Positions 7,076-7,302 of a stretch of 7,302 nucleotides of DNA are shown here, piece after piece; position 1 is the stretch's first letter, and every line of letters starts with the position of its first letter. The stretch spans positions 1 to 7,302 of the forward strand of contig JAHEEB010000193.1 of NCBI GenBank assembly GCA_024640925.1, read 5' to 3'. The notes below the pieces were generated by a model. It saw nothing but the letters and a program-made list of their open reading frames with translations, was not told the DNA's origin and made no database searches. Source of the stretch: Bacteroidota bacterium (GTDB lineage: Bacteria > Bacteroidota > Bacteroidia > Bacteroidales > UBA10428). Made by a program: the position numbers and the translations under genes.

Positions 7076-7302
7076 TTATTTTTCCCAATTAATTATTGAT
7101 GATATTATACCATTCTCTGAATCTGCTAAAACATTTACTCTCACATCCATAATATCAAATGACAAGCAATTATTTAATATTTCAAATACTTTTTTGTTAT
7201 AAATATCCAGTGCAATACTTATCCAATATTTACCTGGTAATAATTCCGTGGTATCTAATTTACCAACAAAAATTTGTTCTTTTTTATTAAAACTAAACCT
7301 AT
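7076..7302 (-). CDS. wzt: C-terminal end of a Wzt-like O-polysaccharide ABC transporter ATPase, cut by the window edge
   Basis: The last 74 codons of a gene enter from the window edge and end in TAA at 7078-7076. The readable residues include FVGKLDTTELLPGKYWISIA (11-30 of the fragment), then VFEILNNCLSFDIMD and a final GIISSIINWEK. The order 'LLPGxYxISIxL', an acidic or hydrophobic turn, 'LSFDI', a glycine, and a closing 'WE' is the pattern of the Wzt C-terminal beta-sandwich (Wzt_C). This domain follows the ATPase in ABC-type O-antigen exporters and binds the end of the finished glycan before export. The nucleotide-binding domain (Walker A and B) is outside the window, so the call rests on the tail alone. 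The surrounding glycosyltransferase operon supports it. A different carbohydrate-binding beta-sandwich protein cannot be excluded. Confidence -1.
   Translation of the reverse strand, partial: RFSFNKKEQIFVGKLDTTELLPGKYWISIALDIYNKKVFEILNNCLSFDIMDVRVNVLADSENGIISSIINWEK

Overview
The window is a single co-directional block of polysaccharide (O-antigen or capsule) biosynthesis genes, all on the minus strand, so transcription runs from high to low coordinates. The DNA is AT-rich, the starts lack clear Shine-Dalgarno sequences and have A/T-rich leaders, and the proteins look Bacteroidota-like. I infer a member of the Bacteroidota, with moderate confidence and no genus.

In transcription order the layout is as follows. 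(1) 7302-7076 is the last 74 codons of a protein that looks like the C-terminal carbohydrate-binding domain of Wzt, the ATPase of the ABC-type O-polysaccharide exporter; the window edge cuts it. (2) 7075-6919 is a 157-bp AT-rich spacer, the longest gap in the window. (3) 6918-5602 is a GT4-type glycosyltransferase with an internal four-cysteine cluster. (4) 5553-4858 is a WecD/RffC-like GNAT acetyltransferase. (5) 4800-3673 is a clear WecE/RffA aminotransferase. (6) 3653-2814 is a GT2 glycosyltransferase. (7) 2817-1657 is a GT4 glycosyltransferase that overlaps the previous gene by ATGA. (8) 1633-1 is a glutamine-hydrolysing asparagine synthase-like protein, cut at its C-terminal end by the window edge.

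The genes fit together. WecE and WecD homologues convert dTDP-4-keto-6-deoxyglucose (made by RmlA and RmlB, which are not in this window) to dTDP-Fuc4N and then dTDP-Fuc4NAc. Three glycosyltransferases would assemble a glycan that could contain Fuc4NAc. The AsnB-like protein may amidate a uronic-acid residue, as proposed for similar genes in other O-antigen loci, or may simply make asparagine. The Wzt-like fragment suggests export by an ABC transporter rather than by Wzx/Wzy.

I found no RNA genes, CRISPR arrays, insertion sequences or convincing terminators. Every stretch longer than 300 bases is covered by a gene. I see no sign of a wholly new system. The most notable points are the Fuc4NAc pathway in a probable Bacteroidota locus, the cysteine cluster in the first glycosyltransferase, and the possible sugar-amidating AsnB.
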